Source of the DNA: Streptomyces halstedii
GTDB lineage: Bacteria; Actinomycetota; Actinomycetes; Streptomycetales; Streptomycetaceae
Length of the DNA: 64,000 nt
Assembly (NCBI GenBank): GCA_000720535.1
Contig: JOAZ01000007.1
Coordinates: 285,997-349,996, forward strand
Reading direction: 5' to 3'
The notes under the pieces are model-generated. The model saw only the letters and a list, made by a program, of their open reading frames with translations. It was not told the origin of the DNA and searched no databases. The translations under genes and the position numbers were made by a program. This document shows, piece by piece, positions 28,650 through 36,924 of this stretch (positions are counted from its first letter, which is position 1; each line of letters opens with the position of its first letter).

Positions 28650-29417
28650 GTGAACGACGGCGGTCAGAGGCAGTTCGGCCCGCTCGGCAAGGTCTTGGTG
28701 ATCATCCCGACCTACAACGAGGTCGAGAACATCAAGCTGATCGTCGCCCGGGTGCGCGCCGCCGTTCCGGAAGCCGACATCCTGGTCGCCGACGACAACA
28801 GCCCCGACGGCACCGGCAAGGTCGTGGACGAGCTCGCCGCGGCCGACGACCAGATCCACGTGCTGCACCGCAAGGGCAAGGAAGGCCTCGGCGCCGCCTA
28901 TCTGGCGGGCTTCCGCTGGGGCTCCGAGCACGACTACGGCGTGCTCGTGGAGATGGACGCGGACGGCTCCCACCAGCCCGAGGAGCTGCCCCGCCTGCTG
29001 ACCGCGCTCAAGAACGCCGACCTGGTGCTCGGCTCGCGCTGGGTCCCCGGCGGCCGGGTGGTCAACTGGCCCCGGCACCGCGAGATGATCTCCCGTGGCG
29101 GCAGCTTCTACTCCCGGATGCTGCTGGGCCTCACGGTCCGGGACATCACCGGCGGGTACCGGGCCTTCCGCACCGCGACCCTCCAGGGACTCGGCCTCGA
29201 CGAGGTCGCCTCCCAGGGGTACTGCTTCCAGGTCGATCTGGCACGCCGCGCCGTCGAGGCCGGGTACCACGTCGTCGAGGTGCCCATCACGTTCGTGGAA
29301 CGCGAGATCGGCGACTCCAAGATGAGCCGGGACATCCTGGTCGAGGCCCTGTGGCGGGTCACGGGCTGGGGCATCACGGGCCGCGCCGACAAGATCCTGG
29401 GCCGCAAGAGGTCCTGA
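28650..29417 (+). CDS. ppm: Polyprenol monophosphomannose synthase
   Basis: A 255-aa GT2-family glycosyltransferase that makes mannosyl-phospho-polyprenol from GDP-mannose, the sugar donor for protein O-mannosylation in actinomycetes. The GT-A fold shows VLVIIPTYNEVENIK (about residues 15-29), VADDNSPDGTG and the metal motif EMDADGSHQPEEL (DxD). A catalytic-loop region follows (LGSRWVPGGRVVNW, GGYRAFR, FVEREIGDSKMS). It has no membrane domain, like the free-standing Streptomyces Ppm. The start is GTG with AGGGGCAG before it. It is followed by fxsA in the same direction. Confidence 0.92.
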   Translation: MNDGGQRQFGPLGKVLVIIPTYNEVENIKLIVARVRAAVPEADILVADDNSPDGTGKVVDELAAADDQIHVLHRKGKEGLGAAYLAGFRWGSEHDYGVLVEMDADGSHQPEELPRLLTALKNADLVLGSRWVPGGRVVNWPRHREMISRGGSFYSRMLLGLTVRDITGGYRAFRTATLQGLGLDEVASQGYCFQVDLARRAVEAGYHVVEVPITFVEREIGDSKMSRDILVEALWRVTGWGITGRADKILGRKRS

Positions 29418-29488
29418 AACCCGGGCGGGGCGCCGTTCATGATCACCCCCTTACGTCACCCGGACGCCCGGGCAGGCACACTGGTGGC

Positions 29489-30091
29489 ATGACGACCGGC
29501 ACCCCGCCCACGAACCGTCCCCGACGCTCGCGCGCCCGCACCTTCCTGCCGCTGGCCCTCGCCGCCTGGCTGGTGCTGGAGATCTGGCTGCTGATCCTGG
29601 TGGCCGGAGCCACCAACGGCCTCACCGTGCTGCTGCTCCTGGTCGCCGGTGCCGTGCTGGGGGCCGCGGTCATCAAGCGGGCCGGACGGCGGGCCTTCCG
29701 CAACCTCACCGAGACGCTCCAGCAGATGCCGGGACAGCCGGGCGCGTCGCCCACCGGGCAGCCGGCCGCACCGGGCAGCAAGGGCAACGGCTTCCTGATG
29801 CTGGGCGGCGGGCTCCTGATGATCCCCGGCATGATCTCCGACGTGGCGGGTCTGCTCCTGCTGCTGCCCCCGGTGCGCTCCCAGCTCAGCCGGTACGCGG
29901 AACGCTCGCTGGAACGCCGGATGCGGGCGGCGGCGGCCCCAGGAGGCTTCTCGGAGGCCTTCCAGCAGGCCCGGATCCACCGTCCGGACGGGAAGGTGGT
30001 CCAGGGCGAGGTCATCCGCGAGGACGGCACCGACGCCCGCCAGGGCCCCGACGACGGCACCGGGGACCACCGCCCACCGCTCGACCGCTGA
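29489..30091 (+). CDS. fxsA: FxsA family membrane protein
   Basis: A 200-aa protein with three or four hydrophobic helices (about 22-45, 47-63, 103-118, 120-133) and the FxsA core: LPLALAAWLVLEIWLLILVAG and LMLGGGLLMIPGMISDVAGL. The C-terminal 60 residues are hydrophilic. The E. coli homologue suppresses F-plasmid exclusion of phage T7; its role in actinomycetes is unknown. The gene converges on rbpA, and the left arm of a large inverted repeat begins 13 bp after its stop. Confidence 0.88.
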   Translation: MTTGTPPTNRPRRSRARTFLPLALAAWLVLEIWLLILVAGATNGLTVLLLLVAGAVLGAAVIKRAGRRAFRNLTETLQQMPGQPGASPTGQPAAPGSKGNGFLMLGGGLLMIPGMISDVAGLLLLLPPVRSQLSRYAERSLERRMRAAAAPGGFSEAFQQARIHRPDGKVVQGEVIREDGTDARQGPDDGTGDHRPPLDR

Positions 30092-30103
30092 CGCTCCCGG
30101 GCG

Positions 30104-30348
30104 GCCCCGCCCCACGGGCCCACGGCCCAGGGGCCCGGTGAGCCCGTGAGCCGTACGGCGGGAGAGCCCGCGTACGGCGCCCGCGAGCCGCGTACGGAAA
30201 GAGCCGCGGGGCCCGGCGCCCGCGGCGGGGTGCCGGCCCGCGCCGCGGCTCTTTCCGTCCGCGGCTCGCGGCCGCCGTCCGCGGGCTCCCCCGCCGTACG
30301 GCTCACGGGCTCACCGGGCCCCTGGGCCGTGGGCCCGTGGGGCGGGGC
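30104..30348. repeat. 106-bp inverted repeat between fxsA and rbpA
   Basis: The arms at 30104-30209 and 30243-30348 are the same length and are reverse complements at 102 of 106 positions, with no gaps. The centre is 33 bases, itself able to pair. The four mismatches all lie in the inner half of the arms. The inner end (AAAGAGCCGCGG / CCGCGGCTCTTT) looks like a normal terminator between convergent genes; the outer parts extend far beyond one. The right arm begins exactly where rbpA homology stops. Confidence 0.95.
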
Positions 30349-30528
30349 GCCGCACGCCTTGCACTCCCACTCCGGCGGAATCTCCGCCTCTACCGAGAAC
30401 GGCATCTCAAATCGATGGCCGTTCGGGCATGCGTACTCCACCGCCTGGCGCGGGGCCAGATCGATGCCGCGGTCCGTCTCGTAGCTGGTAACCACGAGTC
30501 GCGTGCCGCGGAGAGCTCGCTCACTCAT
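30346..30528 (-). pseudogene. rbpA: RNA polymerase-binding protein RbpA, truncated after residue 61
   Basis: RbpA binds RNA polymerase and the principal sigma factor and stimulates transcription in actinobacteria. Residues 1-61 match RbpA closely: core beta-barrel domain MSERALRGTRLVVTSYETDR..., with the zinc cysteines Cys34 (ACPNGH), Cys56 and Cys59 (WECKACG). After Ala61 the sequence becomes the right arm of a 106-bp inverted repeat. The frame stays open for another 300 codons of meaningless Pro/Arg-rich sequence running antisense to fxsA (to 29443). The basic linker and C-terminal sigma-interaction helix (normally to about residue 124) are absent. This is either a real truncation or an assembly fold-back. 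A sigma-R promoter lies upstream. Confidence 0.85.
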
Positions 30529-30589
30529 GAATCGTGCCTCCCGGGCTTGTCGCCCACAGGACAGGTGTCGCTGTCGTCGTCATCCGGTC

Positions 30590-30615
30590 AACGTCCGGTC
30601 GGCGGTAAAGATTCC
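30590..30615 (-). promoter_or_regulatory. Sigma-R promoter of rbpA
   Basis: Read on the minus strand this is GGAAT, 18-nt spacer, GTT, the exact sigma-R (thiol oxidative stress) consensus, 62 bp upstream of the rbpA start. rbpA is a known sigma-R target in S. coelicolor, so the match has independent support. Confidence 0.85.
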
Positions 30616-30792
30616 CGTTGCCGGTCCTGCGTCGCCCGTCGTGCCGCTGCTTTATCAGGGTTGAGTACCCACCACCGCCCGGTTTGTCACCTATGGCGGA
30701 AGTTATCACCCAACGGTTCGGCTTCTTCCGCTCGCAGTAACGGTCCTCCGGGCAGGCCAAAGGCGTACACTACCGGCCTTTCACTTCAACGT

Positions 30793-32151
30793 CTAAATCC
30801 GGTCCGGTACGGGATTACCCGCGGCGGCCACACCCGCCCGCACGGGAACCCGTGCCAGCAGCACGGCACCGAGAGCGAAGAAGATCACCAGGGACAGGAT
30901 GGCATCCCGATAGCTCCCGGTCAGCTGATATCCGAGACCGAACACCAACGGCCCAAGCCAGCTGAGTCCCCGGTCGCTCATCTCGTACGCCGAGAAGTAC
31001 TCCGCCTCCTTGCCCCGCGGCACCAGATGCGAGAACAGCGAGCGCGAGAGCGCCTGGCTGCCGCCCAGCACCAGACCGATCGCCGCCGCCAGCGTGTAGA
31101 AGAACACCGGCGCGCCGGCCGGCATCACGAACGCACCGGCCAGGATCAGCGTCCAGACGACCAGCGACCCCAGGATCGTGCGCTGCGCGCCGTGCGTCCG
31201 GGCCAGCCGTCCCATCCCGAGCGCCCCCGCCACCGCCAGTACCTGGACGAGCAGGACGGCTGTGATCAGCGTCGTCTGGTCGAGGCCCAGCTCCTCCGAG
31301 CCGTACACCGAGGCCTGGGAGATCACCGTCTGGATGCCGTCGTTGTAGACCAGATAGGCCAGCAGGAAGGCCAGCGTGACCGGGTGGCGGCGCATGTCGC
31401 GCAGCGTCGCCCGCAGCTGCCGCCAGCCGGACCCCACCGCCCCCTCGCCGGCCGGGGCCACCCGGCGGTCGCGCAGCCGGCGCAGCGGGACGAGTGTGAA
31501 GGCGCCCCACCACACACCCGCCGAGGCCAGGCAGACGCGGACCGCGTCCGGTTCGGAGAGGCCGAAGGAGTCGTGGCCGGTGTAGAGGACCAGATTCAGG
31601 ACCAGCACCAGCGCGCCCGAGGTGTAGCCGAACGCCCAGCCGCGCGAGGAGACCGTGTCGCGCTCCTGCGGGGTGGCGATCTGCGGCAGGTAGGCGTTGT
31701 ACAGCACCATCGACACCGAGATCGACGCGTTCGCCACGATCAGCAGGAACGCCCCCAGCAGATAGCGCTCGCCGTCCAGGAAGAACATGCAGGCCGTCGC
31801 CGTCGCCCCGGTGTACGCGGCCGCCGCCAGCAGCGGCTTCTTGCGTCCCGTGCGGTCCGCGACGGCCCCCGCCAGCGGCATCACCAGCACCGCGACGACC
31901 ACCGAGACCGAGACGGAGTACGCGAACAGCGACCCCGCCCGCACGGGTATGCCCAGCGGGTGCACATACCCGTCCGCGTCGGCGGCGGCCTTCGCGACCG
32001 ACGTCAGATACGGGCCCAGGAAGACCGTGAGGACGCTGGTGGAGTAGACGGAACACGCGAAGTCGTAGAAGTACCAGCCGCGCTGCTCCCTCGTACGGGC
32101 CGCCTCCGGATCCGCCGTTCCCTCGGTACCCGTACCGGTGCCCGTGCTCAC
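30793..32151 (-). CDS. MFS transporter, UMF1/Atg22-like
   Basis: A 452-aa protein with about 12 membrane helices, beginning REQRGWYFYDFACSVYSTSVLTVFLGPYL. The WxxYDFA-S motif is typical of the UMF1 (unknown major facilitator)/Atg22-like family. Other family-like parts are ADRTGRKKPLL, YNAYLPQIATPQERDTVSSRGWA and GGSQALSRSLFSHLVPRGKEAEYFS. Related proteins export amino acids from the yeast vacuole; bacterial substrates are unknown. The start is GTG. It is third in a leftward run with the YczE-like and phosphodiesterase genes (49-bp gap to the latter). Confidence 0.87.
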   Translation of the reverse strand: MSTGTGTGTEGTADPEAARTREQRGWYFYDFACSVYSTSVLTVFLGPYLTSVAKAAADADGYVHPLGIPVRAGSLFAYSVSVSVVVAVLVMPLAGAVADRTGRKKPLLAAAAYTGATATACMFFLDGERYLLGAFLLIVANASISVSMVLYNAYLPQIATPQERDTVSSRGWAFGYTSGALVLVLNLVLYTGHDSFGLSEPDAVRVCLASAGVWWGAFTLVPLRRLRDRRVAPAGEGAVGSGWRQLRATLRDMRRHPVTLAFLLAYLVYNDGIQTVISQASVYGSEELGLDQTTLITAVLLVQVLAVAGALGMGRLARTHGAQRTILGSLVVWTLILAGAFVMPAGAPVFFYTLAAAIGLVLGGSQALSRSLFSHLVPRGKEAEYFSAYEMSDRGLSWLGPLVFGLGYQLTGSYRDAILSLVIFFALGAVLLARVPVRAGVAAAGNPVPDRI

Positions 32152-32200
32152 GCGGCGCGTCCCCCTCGCTCGTCCTGTGCGGACGCGGCCGGCCCGGCGG

Positions 32201-32983
32201 TCAGGCCCAGGCCCCCCGGTCGCTCAGCACCGTGCGCAGCGTCTCGATGTGATCGGTCATGATGCCATCCACGCCGAGGTCGAGGAGAGCCGCCATCCGT
32301 TCCGGTTCGTTGACCGTCCAGACATGGACCTGGAGGCCCCGCGCGTGCGCCGTGCGGAGGAAGGCGCGGTCCACCACCCGCAGGCCGTGGCTGCTCTCCG
32401 GTACCTGGACGCACACCGCCCCGGCCCGCACCGCCGCCGGCAGGCCGTACGAGCGGAGCCGCAGCCCGAGCACGCCGCGCACCCCGTAGGAGGTCGCCAG
32501 GCGCTCACCCCCCAGACGGTGCGCCCGGGCGACCCGTGCCTCGGAGAACGAGCCGACGCACACCCGGTCCCAGGCGCCGGTCCGGCGGATCAGGCCGAGG
32601 AGCGGGAGCAGCGCGGCCTCCGCCTTGACGTCCACGTTCCAGCGGGCGCCGGGGAACTCCTCCAGCAGGTCCTCGAAGAGCGGCAGCGGCTCGCTGCCCG
32701 CGACCCGCGCCCGGCCCACCTCGCTCCAGGGCAGCCGGCCGATCCGGCCCCGCGCGTCCGTGACCCGGTCCAGGGTGGCGTCGTGGAAGGCGACCAGGCG
32801 GCCGTCGGCGGTCGCGTGCACATCGGTCTCGAAGTAGCGGTAGCCCGCCCCGGCCGCCCGGCGGAAGGCGGCCGCCGTGTTCTCCCGCCCGTCCGCGGCC
32901 CCGCCCCGGTGGGCGAACGGGATCGGTGCGGGGTGGTCCAGGTAGGGGTGGCGTCCCCGGGACGCCGCGTTCACTGCTGTCAC
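32201..32983 (-). CDS. Glycerophosphodiester phosphodiesterase family protein
   Basis: A 260-aa TIM-barrel enzyme that splits glycerophosphodiesters to glycerol-3-phosphate and an alcohol. Catalytic features are AHRGGAADGRENT (His-Arg, Glu), YFETDVHATADGRLVAFHD (ExD and the second His) and NVDVKAE. HVWTVNEPERM is the conserved C-terminal motif. It has no signal peptide, so it should act in the cytosol. I chose the GTG at 32983 because it overlaps the stop of the upstream YczE-like gene (GTGA), implying coupling. An alternative GTG lies three codons in. Confidence 0.9.
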   Translation of the reverse strand: MTAVNAASRGRHPYLDHPAPIPFAHRGGAADGRENTAAAFRRAAGAGYRYFETDVHATADGRLVAFHDATLDRVTDARGRIGRLPWSEVGRARVAGSEPLPLFEDLLEEFPGARWNVDVKAEAALLPLLGLIRRTGAWDRVCVGSFSEARVARAHRLGGERLATSYGVRGVLGLRLRSYGLPAAVRAGAVCVQVPESSHGLRVVDRAFLRTAHARGLQVHVWTVNEPERMAALLDLGVDGIMTDHIETLRTVLSDRGAWA

Positions 32984-33645
32984 CGCGGAAGTATCGCCCC
33001 TCGCGGCGGGCCGGCGCCGTCCGGGAGGCCGTCGTCCGGGCCGGGGAGCGCGAACACGCGCAGGAAGAGCTGGGCGAGCGGTCCGATGGCCAGCGCGTAC
33101 AGCACGGTGCCGGCGCCGAGCGAACCGCCGAGCAGGAAGCCGGTCACCACCACGGCCACCTCGATCGCCGTGCGCACCAGCCGCAGGGAGCGCCCGGTGA
33201 GCCGGTGCAGACCGGTCATCAGCCCGTCCCGCGGCCCGGGGCCGAAGCGCGCGGAGATGTACAGACCGGTCGCCACCCCGTTGAGCCCGATGCCCGCGGC
33301 CAGCACCGGGATCTGCGCGGCGAGCCCGTGCACGTCCGGTACGAGGGCCAGCGTCCCGTCCATCGCGATGCCCACCGCGAAGACGTTGGAGACCGTACCG
33401 AGCCCCGGGCGCTGTCTGATCGGGATCCACAGGAGCAGGACGACCGCACCGACGACGATCGAGACGACACCGATGGACAGCCCGGTCCGCCCGGCGAGCC
33501 CCTGGTGCAGCACACCCCACGGCTCCAGGCCCAGCCCGGCCCGCACCAGGAGCGCCGAACTCGCCCCGTACAGCGCGAGCCCCGCGTACAGATGGACCAG
33601 CCGCCGGGGGACCCGGGCCCGGCTCCGGGCGGTGACATCGGACAC
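32980..33645 (-). CDS. YczE/YitT-like membrane protein
   Basis: A 221-aa protein with about five hydrophobic helices and the YczE-family pattern (LYAGLALYGASSALLVRAGLG, WGVLHQGLAGRTGLSIG, GLYISARFGPGPRDGLMTGL). Its biochemical role is unknown. It is divergent from a MocR-type regulator gene with 99 bp between the starts. YczE genes are recurrent partners of MocR regulators across actinobacteria and firmicutes, so regulation by that neighbour is likely. Confidence 0.88.
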   Translation of the reverse strand: MSDVTARSRARVPRRLVHLYAGLALYGASSALLVRAGLGLEPWGVLHQGLAGRTGLSIGVVSIVVGAVVLLLWIPIRQRPGLGTVSNVFAVGIAMDGTLALVPDVHGLAAQIPVLAAGIGLNGVATGLYISARFGPGPRDGLMTGLHRLTGRSLRLVRTAIEVAVVVTGFLLGGSLGAGTVLYALAIGPLAQLFLRVFALPGPDDGLPDGAGPPRGAILPR

Positions 33646-33665
33646 GTGGTACCCCCTGTGGCGAC

Positions 33666-33739
33666 GGTGGACTGACGCATGTCACTGTGTGGCGGGGGAT
33701 CGGCCGCCAACCATGGCCAATCCGAGAGAGGTGGACTGA
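33666..33739. promoter_or_regulatory. Direct-repeat candidate MocR operator
   Basis: GGTGGACTGA occurs at 33666-33675 and again at 33730-33739, identical over 10 bp and 64 bp apart (about six helical turns, so on the same DNA face). MocR proteins commonly bind direct repeats spaced by whole turns between themselves and the target gene. Seen directly; assignment to this regulator is inference. Confidence 0.5.
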
Positions 33740-33744
33740 TTTCC

Positions 33745-35241
33745 ATGGCGCAGTGGACATCGACGGTGGGGGCCGCTCAGCTGGCCCGGCAGCTCCGGGC
33801 CCAGCAGCCCCGCCCCCTGCCCCCCGGCAGCCGTAAGCCACCCGCCTACCGCGCCCTCGCCGACGGGGTGCGCCTGCTCGTGCTGGAGGGCCGGGTCCCG
33901 GTCGCCGCCCGGCTCCCCGCCGAACGCGAACTCGCCCTCGCGCTCGCCCTCAGCCGGACCACCGTCGCCGCCGCCTACGAGGCACTGCGGACCGAGGGCT
34001 TCCTGGAGTCCCGGCGCGGCGCGGGCAGCTGGACGGCGGTCCCGGCGGGCAACCCGCTGCCGGCGCGCGGACTGGAACCGCTGCCCCCGGAGTCCCTCGG
34101 CTCGATGATCGACCTGGGCTGCGCCTCGCTGCCCGCCCCGGAGCCCTGGCTGACCCGGGCCGTACGGGGCGCCCTGGAGGAGCTGCCGCCGTACGCCCAC
34201 ACCCACGGCGACTACCCGGCGGGCCTGCCCGCCCTGCGGCAGACGATCGCGGACCGCTACACCGGGAGCGGCGTCCCCACGATGCCGGAGCAGATCATGG
34301 TCACCACGGGCGCGATGGGCGCCATCGACGCGATCTGCCACCTGTTCGCCGGACGCGGCGAACGCATCGCGGTGGAGTCGCCGAGCTACGCCAACATCCT
34401 CCAGCTGATGAAGGAGGCGGGCGCCCGGCTGGTACCGGTGGCCATGGAGGAGGGGCTGGGCGGCTGGGACATGAACCGCTGGCGCCAGGTCCTCCGCGAC
34501 GCCGCGCCCCGGCTGGCGTACGTCGTCGCGGACTTCCACAACCCGACCGGCGCCCTGGCCGACGAGCGGCAGCGCCGCGCGCTGGTGGAGGCCGCCCGTT
34601 CCGCGGGGACGGTGCTCATCGCCGACGAGACGATGAGCGAACTGCGCCTGGACGCGGTGGACATGCCGCGCCGCGTCTGCGCGTTCGACCCGGCTGGCAG
34701 CACGGTCCTGACCGTGGGGTCCGCGAGCAAGGCGTTCTGGGCCGGCATGCGGATCGGCTGGGTCCGGGCCGCCCCGGACGTCATCCGCAGCCTGGTGGCC
34801 GCTCGCGCGTACGCCGACATGGGGACGCCGGTCCTGGAGCAGCTCGCCGTCAACTGGCTGATGCGCACCGGCGGCTGGGAGGAGGCCGTGGCCCTCAGGC
34901 GCGGCCAGGCACGGGAGAACAGGGACGCCTTGGTGCGGGCGGTGCGCAAGGAGCTGCCGGAGTGGGAGTTCGAGGTGCCGCACGGCGGACTGACGCTGTG
35001 GGTGCGGACCGGCGGACTCTCCGGATCGCGTCTCGCGGTGGCCGGTGAACGGGTGGGCGTACGCGTGCCCTCCGGGCCCCGCTTCGGGGTGGACGGCGCC
35101 TTCGAGGGCTACGTACGGCTGCCGTTCACCGTGGGCGGCCCGGTGGCGGACGAGGCCGCGGTGCGGCTGGCGGCCGCGGCGGAGCTGGTCGGGTCCGGGG
35201 CGGCCGCCGGGGCGGAGGCCCCCCGCACGTTCGTGGCCTGA
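33745..35241 (+). CDS. MocR-family regulator (GntR DNA-binding plus aminotransferase-like domain)
   Basis: A 498-aa fusion: an N-terminal GntR winged helix (about 25-100; AYRALADGVRLLVLEGRVPVAARLPAERELALALALSRTT...) and a fold-type I aminotransferase domain (about 130-480). Family PLP-domain features are PEQIMVTTGAMGAIDAICHL, DFHNPTG, IADETMSEL and SASKAFWAGMRIGW, where the SxxK lysine would bind PLP. Typical MocR proteins sense PLP-linked metabolites rather than transaminate. The start MAQWTS at 33745 has GAGAGAGG upstream. The likely target is the divergent YczE gene. Confidence 0.9.
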   Translation: MAQWTSTVGAAQLARQLRAQQPRPLPPGSRKPPAYRALADGVRLLVLEGRVPVAARLPAERELALALALSRTTVAAAYEALRTEGFLESRRGAGSWTAVPAGNPLPARGLEPLPPESLGSMIDLGCASLPAPEPWLTRAVRGALEELPPYAHTHGDYPAGLPALRQTIADRYTGSGVPTMPEQIMVTTGAMGAIDAICHLFAGRGERIAVESPSYANILQLMKEAGARLVPVAMEEGLGGWDMNRWRQVLRDAAPRLAYVVADFHNPTGALADERQRRALVEAARSAGTVLIADETMSELRLDAVDMPRRVCAFDPAGSTVLTVGSASKAFWAGMRIGWVRAAPDVIRSLVAARAYADMGTPVLEQLAVNWLMRTGGWEEAVALRRGQARENRDALVRAVRKELPEWEFEVPHGGLTLWVRTGGLSGSRLAVAGERVGVRVPSGPRFGVDGAFEGYVRLPFTVGGPVADEAAVRLAAAAELVGSGAAAGAEAPRTFVA

Positions 35242-35273
35242 GCGGCGGAAGCGGCCGCGCCCGTGGGAGCGCG

Positions 35274-36887
35274 TCACCCCTCCGCGACGGCCGGTGCGGC
35301 GACCAGGGCGTCCCGGTGCGCGGGGCCGGGCCCGGCCGCCTCCTCGCACGGCGCCGCGTCCGGCACCCGCTCGACCGGGGCGGGCCCGCCGGGCAGCAGG
35401 TCGAGGACCGCCTGCCGGTGCGCCTCGCTCGTCGCCCCGTCGTACGGGTCCGGGGTCGCCGGCACCTGGAGCCGCAGCACCGGCCCCGTGCCGAGCCGGG
35501 CGTATCCCCGGCCCGGCGGCATGTGGGGGGTCGGCGTGGTGTGCGGCTGGACGCCGAGCACCGACCGCACCTGGTCGCGGGTGGCGGGACCGAGGACGGC
35601 GCGCGCCCGGGTGTGGGCCCGTACGGTCTCCGCGAGGGCGTCCAGGCCGTCGAACTGGTCCGCCACGACGACCGTCACCCCGGCGGCCCGGCCGTGCCGC
35701 AGCGGCACCTGGAGCAGCTCCTGCGGGTCGGGACGGCCCTCGGCCGCGGCCAGGTGGCCGAGCGCGCTCGGCCGGTCCAGCAGGATCCACAGGGGCCGCT
35801 TGATGTCCTCCGGCTCGGGGTGGCCGGCCTGCCGGGCCCGGTTGGCCGCGATCAGCCGGCGCTCCGTCTCGTGCGCGGCCCACTCCAGCGTGGCCAGCGC
35901 GCCGGACAGTCCGCGTTCGACGGCCAGGACACCGTCGCGTCCGCTCAGGCAGGCGTACTCCCCGGTGCCCGCGCCCTCGACCACCAGGAGGTCACCCTGC
36001 TGGAGGGCCTGGAGGGCCAGGGAGCGCATCAGGGTCGTGATGCCGCTCCCGGGCTGTCCGACGGCCAGCAGATGCGGTTCCGTCGACCGGGAGCCGGTGC
36101 GCCAGACCACCGGAGCGGCGTCCCGGGTGGTGTCGCCGTCCCGCACGGGAACGGTGCGCCCCACCGCGTCGGCGTCGGTGAACCCGAGGACGGTCTCGCC
36201 CGGGGCGGTGACGAAGCGCTGGGCGGCGATCGTGACCGGCAGCGGGTCGAGCACCGTCATCTGGAGGCGGTTGCCCTCCTCGTCCCAGGAGAAGTGGTAC
36301 TCGCGGCCCCGGCCCGACTTGGTGTCCAGGACCTGTTCGACGCGGGCACGGGCGGCGGGGTCGCCGTCCGGGAAGTAGGCGGGGTAGGTCACCTGGAGCC
36401 GGGTCAGCCGGCCGTCGTCGTCGAACGCGTACGACGAGCCGAACGCCTTGTCCCAGTCGCCGCCGTGGGAGAACAGCGGGCCGGGGTCCTCGGCCACCGA
36501 GAAGTGCGGCACCAGGGCCTCGTACAGCGACCGCAGCCGCGCGGCCCCGGCCTCGTCGGGGCCGGTCCTGGCGGGGGGCCGCGCCCGGCCCTTCCAGGCG
36601 GCGGCACCCATCACCGAGACCACCGCCAGGACGGGTCCGTGCGGGACGAGCGCCACCCCCAGCCCGCAGGCCGCGACCAGGAACAGGACGTGTCCGCGCC
36701 GGTCCTTGGGGGTCGCGGCCCACTTCCGCCGTGCCGCTCCCACCAGCAGCCGCAGGCCCCGGGTGACCGTGATCAGCGGATGGAGGACGTCGGTGGCGCT
36801 GTCGGCGGCCGTGCGCGCGAACTCGCGACCGCGAGTGATCGAAGCGCCGCCGCTGCTCAGAATGCGGGGGAGTGGTCGCCGGGCCAC
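35274..36887 (-). CDS. sffA: FtsK/SpoIIIE-like septal protein SffA, with degenerate ATPase motifs
   Basis: A 537-aa protein with two membrane helices (about 67-96), a linker domain (about 115-255) and an FtsK-like P-loop domain (about 260-490). It follows smeA by 37 bp, as in the smeA-sffA operon of S. coelicolor, where SmeA targets SffA to sporulation septa and both affect chromosome segregation and spore maturation. The expected Walker A (GxxGxGKT) reads GQPGSGITT at 277-285, with Ile at the lysine position. The Walker B-like stretch reads WILLDRPS. ATP hydrolysis may therefore be lost. No C-terminal gamma domain is seen. Confidence 0.85.
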   Translation of the reverse strand: MARRPLPRILSSGGASITRGREFARTAADSATDVLHPLITVTRGLRLLVGAARRKWAATPKDRRGHVLFLVAACGLGVALVPHGPVLAVVSVMGAAAWKGRARPPARTGPDEAGAARLRSLYEALVPHFSVAEDPGPLFSHGGDWDKAFGSSYAFDDDGRLTRLQVTYPAYFPDGDPAARARVEQVLDTKSGRGREYHFSWDEEGNRLQMTVLDPLPVTIAAQRFVTAPGETVLGFTDADAVGRTVPVRDGDTTRDAAPVVWRTGSRSTEPHLLAVGQPGSGITTLMRSLALQALQQGDLLVVEGAGTGEYACLSGRDGVLAVERGLSGALATLEWAAHETERRLIAANRARQAGHPEPEDIKRPLWILLDRPSALGHLAAAEGRPDPQELLQVPLRHGRAAGVTVVVADQFDGLDALAETVRAHTRARAVLGPATRDQVRSVLGVQPHTTPTPHMPPGRGYARLGTGPVLRLQVPATPDPYDGATSEAHRQAVLDLLPGGPAPVERVPDAAPCEEAAGPGPAHRDALVAAPAVAEG

Positions 36888-36924
36888 GTCGGTCTCCTGA
36901 AGGGGTGGGAGCGGTCGCGGAGCG

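Noticed and set aside
29443-30345. The 300-codon continuation of the rbpA frame as a novel C-terminal domain
   Set aside because: It is the inverted-repeat arm followed by sequence antisense to fxsA, Pro/Arg/Ser-rich with no fold signature, so it is read-through of a GC-rich frame rather than a domain.
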